The notes beneath the pieces were generated by a model. It saw only the letters and a program-made list of their open reading frames with translations, was not told the DNA's origin and did not search any database. DNA of 34,013 nt. Source: Chloroflexota bacterium (GTDB lineage Bacteria > Chloroflexota > Dehalococcoidia > JACVQG01). A program made the translations under genes and the position numbers. This document shows, piece by piece, positions 32,364 through 34,013 of this stretch; the stretch's first letter is position 1, and every line of letters begins with the position of its first letter. The DNA is taken from assembly GCA_016210545.1 (NCBI GenBank), contig JACQTY010000020.1, positions 1 to 34,013 of the forward strand, in the 5' to 3' direction.

Positions 32364-33488
32364 ATGGCGAGAGTATTAGATGGCCATCATCTTGCGGAAG
32401 CCGCTTCAACTCAGCAGGCAGTAGAAAAGCCCGACCCGGTGGAAAGAGCCATCAACGCCCGGATGCAATGGGGGGAGTTGGGGGATGTCCTCAAGCGGAA
32501 TTACGCCGCGTCCACGGCGAGGTCCCCTTTTCGCCGCTCCCTCTTCGCCGGGCCGAGGCCGGAGAATGCCTGGCGCAGCTATATGGCTAAAGTGGCTGAC
32601 GGCCCGTTGAACCCGGAAAAGATGCCAGTAAGTGACCAGGCGGCCATGGCTGCTGAGACAAAAGAGGTTGCCCGCTTCTTGGGCGCCGACCTGGTAGGCA
32701 TTTCGAAGCTAGACCAGGCCTTCGTCTACCCCTATCGGTTTGCGGACCCCTACCGGGGCCCGGATACGGAACGAATACCCATCGAGCTGAACCATTCGTA
32801 CGCCATCTCCATAGGCGTAGAAATGGACCTGCAGAAGATAAGGTCTACCCCTAGCTACATAGACAATGCTGAGGTGGGCCGCACGTATGCGGCTATCGCC
32901 CGGGCCGCCTGCGACCTGGCGGCGTATATCCGGGAACTGGGCTACCCCGCCCGCGCTCACCACTCATCTAACGAGATGGTCTGCCACGTGCCAATCGCAG
33001 TGCGGGGTGGTCTGGGGGAGCTAGGCAGAAATGGCATCCTGGTGAACGCTCGTTTCGGACCTCGACTGCGCCTGGCCACGGTGACCACTGACCTGCCTTT
33101 GGCCACCGATAGTCCGGTCGACCTGGGGGTGCAGGCTTTCTGCGAGATGTGCAAAAAATGCGCCACGAACTGCCCCGGCCGCGCCATTCAGCAGGGAGAT
33201 AAGGCAGTGTACAAGGGCGTGGAGAAGTGGAAGATAGACCAGATGGCCTGCATTCGCTTCTGGACGGCCAACCCAGACAAGTGGTCGAGTTGCGACACAT
33301 GCATCAAGGACTGCCCGTGGAGCAAGGCCGATGTGTGGTACCACCACCTATCCGCCAGGGCGGCCGCCCGCTCCGCTGTTGCCCGAAAGCTGTTGCTCTG
33401 GGCCGACGACGTGATCTATGGGAAACACCCTTACTACAAGGTGAATTGGCTTGGCTATACCAGCTACCGTGTGGGGCCGAGGAAATAG
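32364..33488 (+). CDS. Reductive-dehalogenase-like corrinoid/Fe-S protein, no Tat signal
   Basis: A 374-residue member of the reductive dehalogenase/QueG superfamily. The central domain LGADLVGISKLDQAFVY ... YAISIGVEMD ... ELGYPARAHHSSN resembles the corrinoid-binding part of RdhA-type proteins. Two [4Fe-4S] clusters follow: C260, C263, C266, C270 (CEMCKKCATNCP) and C296, C310, C313, C317 (CDTCIKDCPW). No twin-arginine signal or lipoprotein signal is seen, and no RdhB anchor gene follows, so it is probably cytoplasmic and not the classical respiratory type. ATG with AGGAGG seven bases upstream. It lies 34 bases after the solute-binding gene, likely in the same operon. Confidence 0.85.
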   Translation: MARVLDGHHLAEAASTQQAVEKPDPVERAINARMQWGELGDVLKRNYAASTARSPFRRSLFAGPRPENAWRSYMAKVADGPLNPEKMPVSDQAAMAAETKEVARFLGADLVGISKLDQAFVYPYRFADPYRGPDTERIPIELNHSYAISIGVEMDLQKIRSTPSYIDNAEVGRTYAAIARAACDLAAYIRELGYPARAHHSSNEMVCHVPIAVRGGLGELGRNGILVNARFGPRLRLATVTTDLPLATDSPVDLGVQAFCEMCKKCATNCPGRAIQQGDKAVYKGVEKWKIDQMACIRFWTANPDKWSSCDTCIKDCPWSKADVWYHHLSARAAARSAVARKLLLWADDVIYGKHPYYKVNWLGYTSYRVGPRK

Positions 33489-33535
33489 CCTTTAGTTGAA
33501 AAAATCCAAAAAGCAGGATTAGGGGAGAGCATACT

Positions 33536-34013
33536 GTGGTAGAGCAAGCGGAAAGGGCGGATTTTTTTGAGGGAATGGACGAGGGGAGGATAAGGGCACA
33601 TCGTCATCCCGAAGCAAGCCGCTATTTCGCGTTGATTGCGGAAAAGCATGGTGGACGATGGCGCGGCGTGGTAAGTCGCGAAAAAAGTAAAACTACTGAC
33701 CCGGCTATTTTGACCAAGACGGTGAAGGAATCGGCTCGCGAATTCGGCGCCGACTTGGTCGGGGTCGCTGAAGTAGACCAGGCTTTTGTATATAAGGGGC
33801 GGTTCGTTGCCCACAAGTATGCCATCTCTTTGGGCATGGAAATGGACTATGAGAGAATGGCGACCACCCCATCCGCTGAGTCCAACATAGAGGTTGCCAG
33901 AGTGTACTATGAGTTGGGAGAAACTACAATTCGGCTGGCGGAATACATACGCAGCCTGGGCCATGATGCCCACTCCCACCATCCATTAGGTGGGGGAGCA
34001 GCGCTCTTAATCC
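33536..34013 (+). CDS. Second reductive-dehalogenase-like protein, truncated by the window end
   Basis: GTG at 33536 with GGGGAGAG a few bases upstream opens a frame that continues to the window edge (159 codons). The translation contains REFGADLVGVAEVDQAFVY, YAISLGMEMDYERM and YIRSLGHDAHSHH, closely matching segments of the preceding gene (LGADLVGISKLDQAFVY, YAISIGVEMDLQKI, YIRELGYPARAHH). Its N-terminal region is shorter. The Fe-S cluster region lies beyond the window. It appears to be a tandem paralogue in the same operon. Confidence 0.8.
   Translation, partial: MVEQAERADFFEGMDEGRIRAHRHPEASRYFALIAEKHGGRWRGVVSREKSKTTDPAILTKTVKESAREFGADLVGVAEVDQAFVYKGRFVAHKYAISLGMEMDYERMATTPSAESNIEVARVYYELGETTIRLAEYIRSLGHDAHSHHPLGGGAALLI

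Noticed and set aside
33464-33982. 172-codon minus frame at the window end
   Set aside because: It is the antisense of the second reductive-dehalogenase-like gene, whose plus frame matches its neighbour closely.

Overview
The window looks like a piece of chromosome from an uncultured anaerobic member of the Chloroflexota, most likely Dehalococcoidia or a relative. This is inference. It rests on the GC-rich coding sequence, a short IF2 next to nusA and ylxR, reductive-dehalogenase-like corrinoid/Fe-S proteins, an orphan benzoyl-CoA-reductase-type subunit, a glycyl radical enzyme operon, and intergenic spaces full of small palindromic repeats. No rRNA and no CRISPR array was seen; there is one tRNA gene, tRNA-Asp(GUC).

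Layout. 1-266 is repeat-rich spacer. 267-3890 (minus) is the nusA-ylxR-infB operon, with a promoter and an intrinsic terminator inside its leader. 4287-6979 (minus) holds a thiolase-fold/DUF35 fusion protein and proB. 7204-8135 (plus) is a flavin oxidoreductase with a tiny Cys-motif protein. 8310-10715 is an apparently complete insertion sequence whose single ORF joins a DUF4338 (DruA-like) domain to a Tn5/IS4-type DDE transposase. 11053-12366 is an orphan 2-hydroxyacyl-CoA dehydratase/benzoyl-CoA reductase-type subunit. 12859-15924 carries pyrG and rho. 15978-16685 (minus) is a phosphoribosyltransferase, divergent from tRNA-Asp at 16838. 17120-17590 is a decayed area with a hypothetical gene running into a transposase remnant.

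18313-23610 (minus) is a tightly packed operon: glycyl radical enzyme, its radical-SAM activase, a fumarate-reductase-superfamily flavoprotein and a 2[4Fe-4S] ferredoxin, possibly followed by a Gp37/Gp68 (DUF5131)-like gene. This operon is the best candidate for an undescribed pathway here: the active-site loop does not show the GCVE-type motif of the well-known lyases, and a flavoprotein-ferredoxin pair is coupled to it. 23835-25057 is an MFS transporter broken by a one-base frameshift, and 25200-25557 (minus) is an antitoxin with a ruined PIN toxin.

25950-27851 (minus) encodes a discoidin-type lipoprotein, then a Crp/Fnr regulator translationally coupled to a thioredoxin-fold protein. Their promoter overlaps a TGTAA-N6-TTACA site. 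Divergent from it, 28287-30856 (plus) is a thiol/redox cluster: flavodoxin, peroxiredoxin, AhpD-like protein, FrnE/DsbA-like protein and a MerR regulator with four C-terminal cysteines. 31169-34013 (plus) holds an orphan solute-binding lipoprotein and two tandem reductive-dehalogenase-like proteins without Tat signals; the second runs off the end of the window.

How it fits together: nusA/infB, rho, pyrG, proB and tRNA-Asp are housekeeping genes. The rest suggests strictly anaerobic radical, flavin, Fe-S and corrinoid chemistry supported by a locally regulated thiol-redox system. The intergenic repeats and three pieces of transposon or toxin-antitoxin debris show that the spacers and accessory segments turn over actively.
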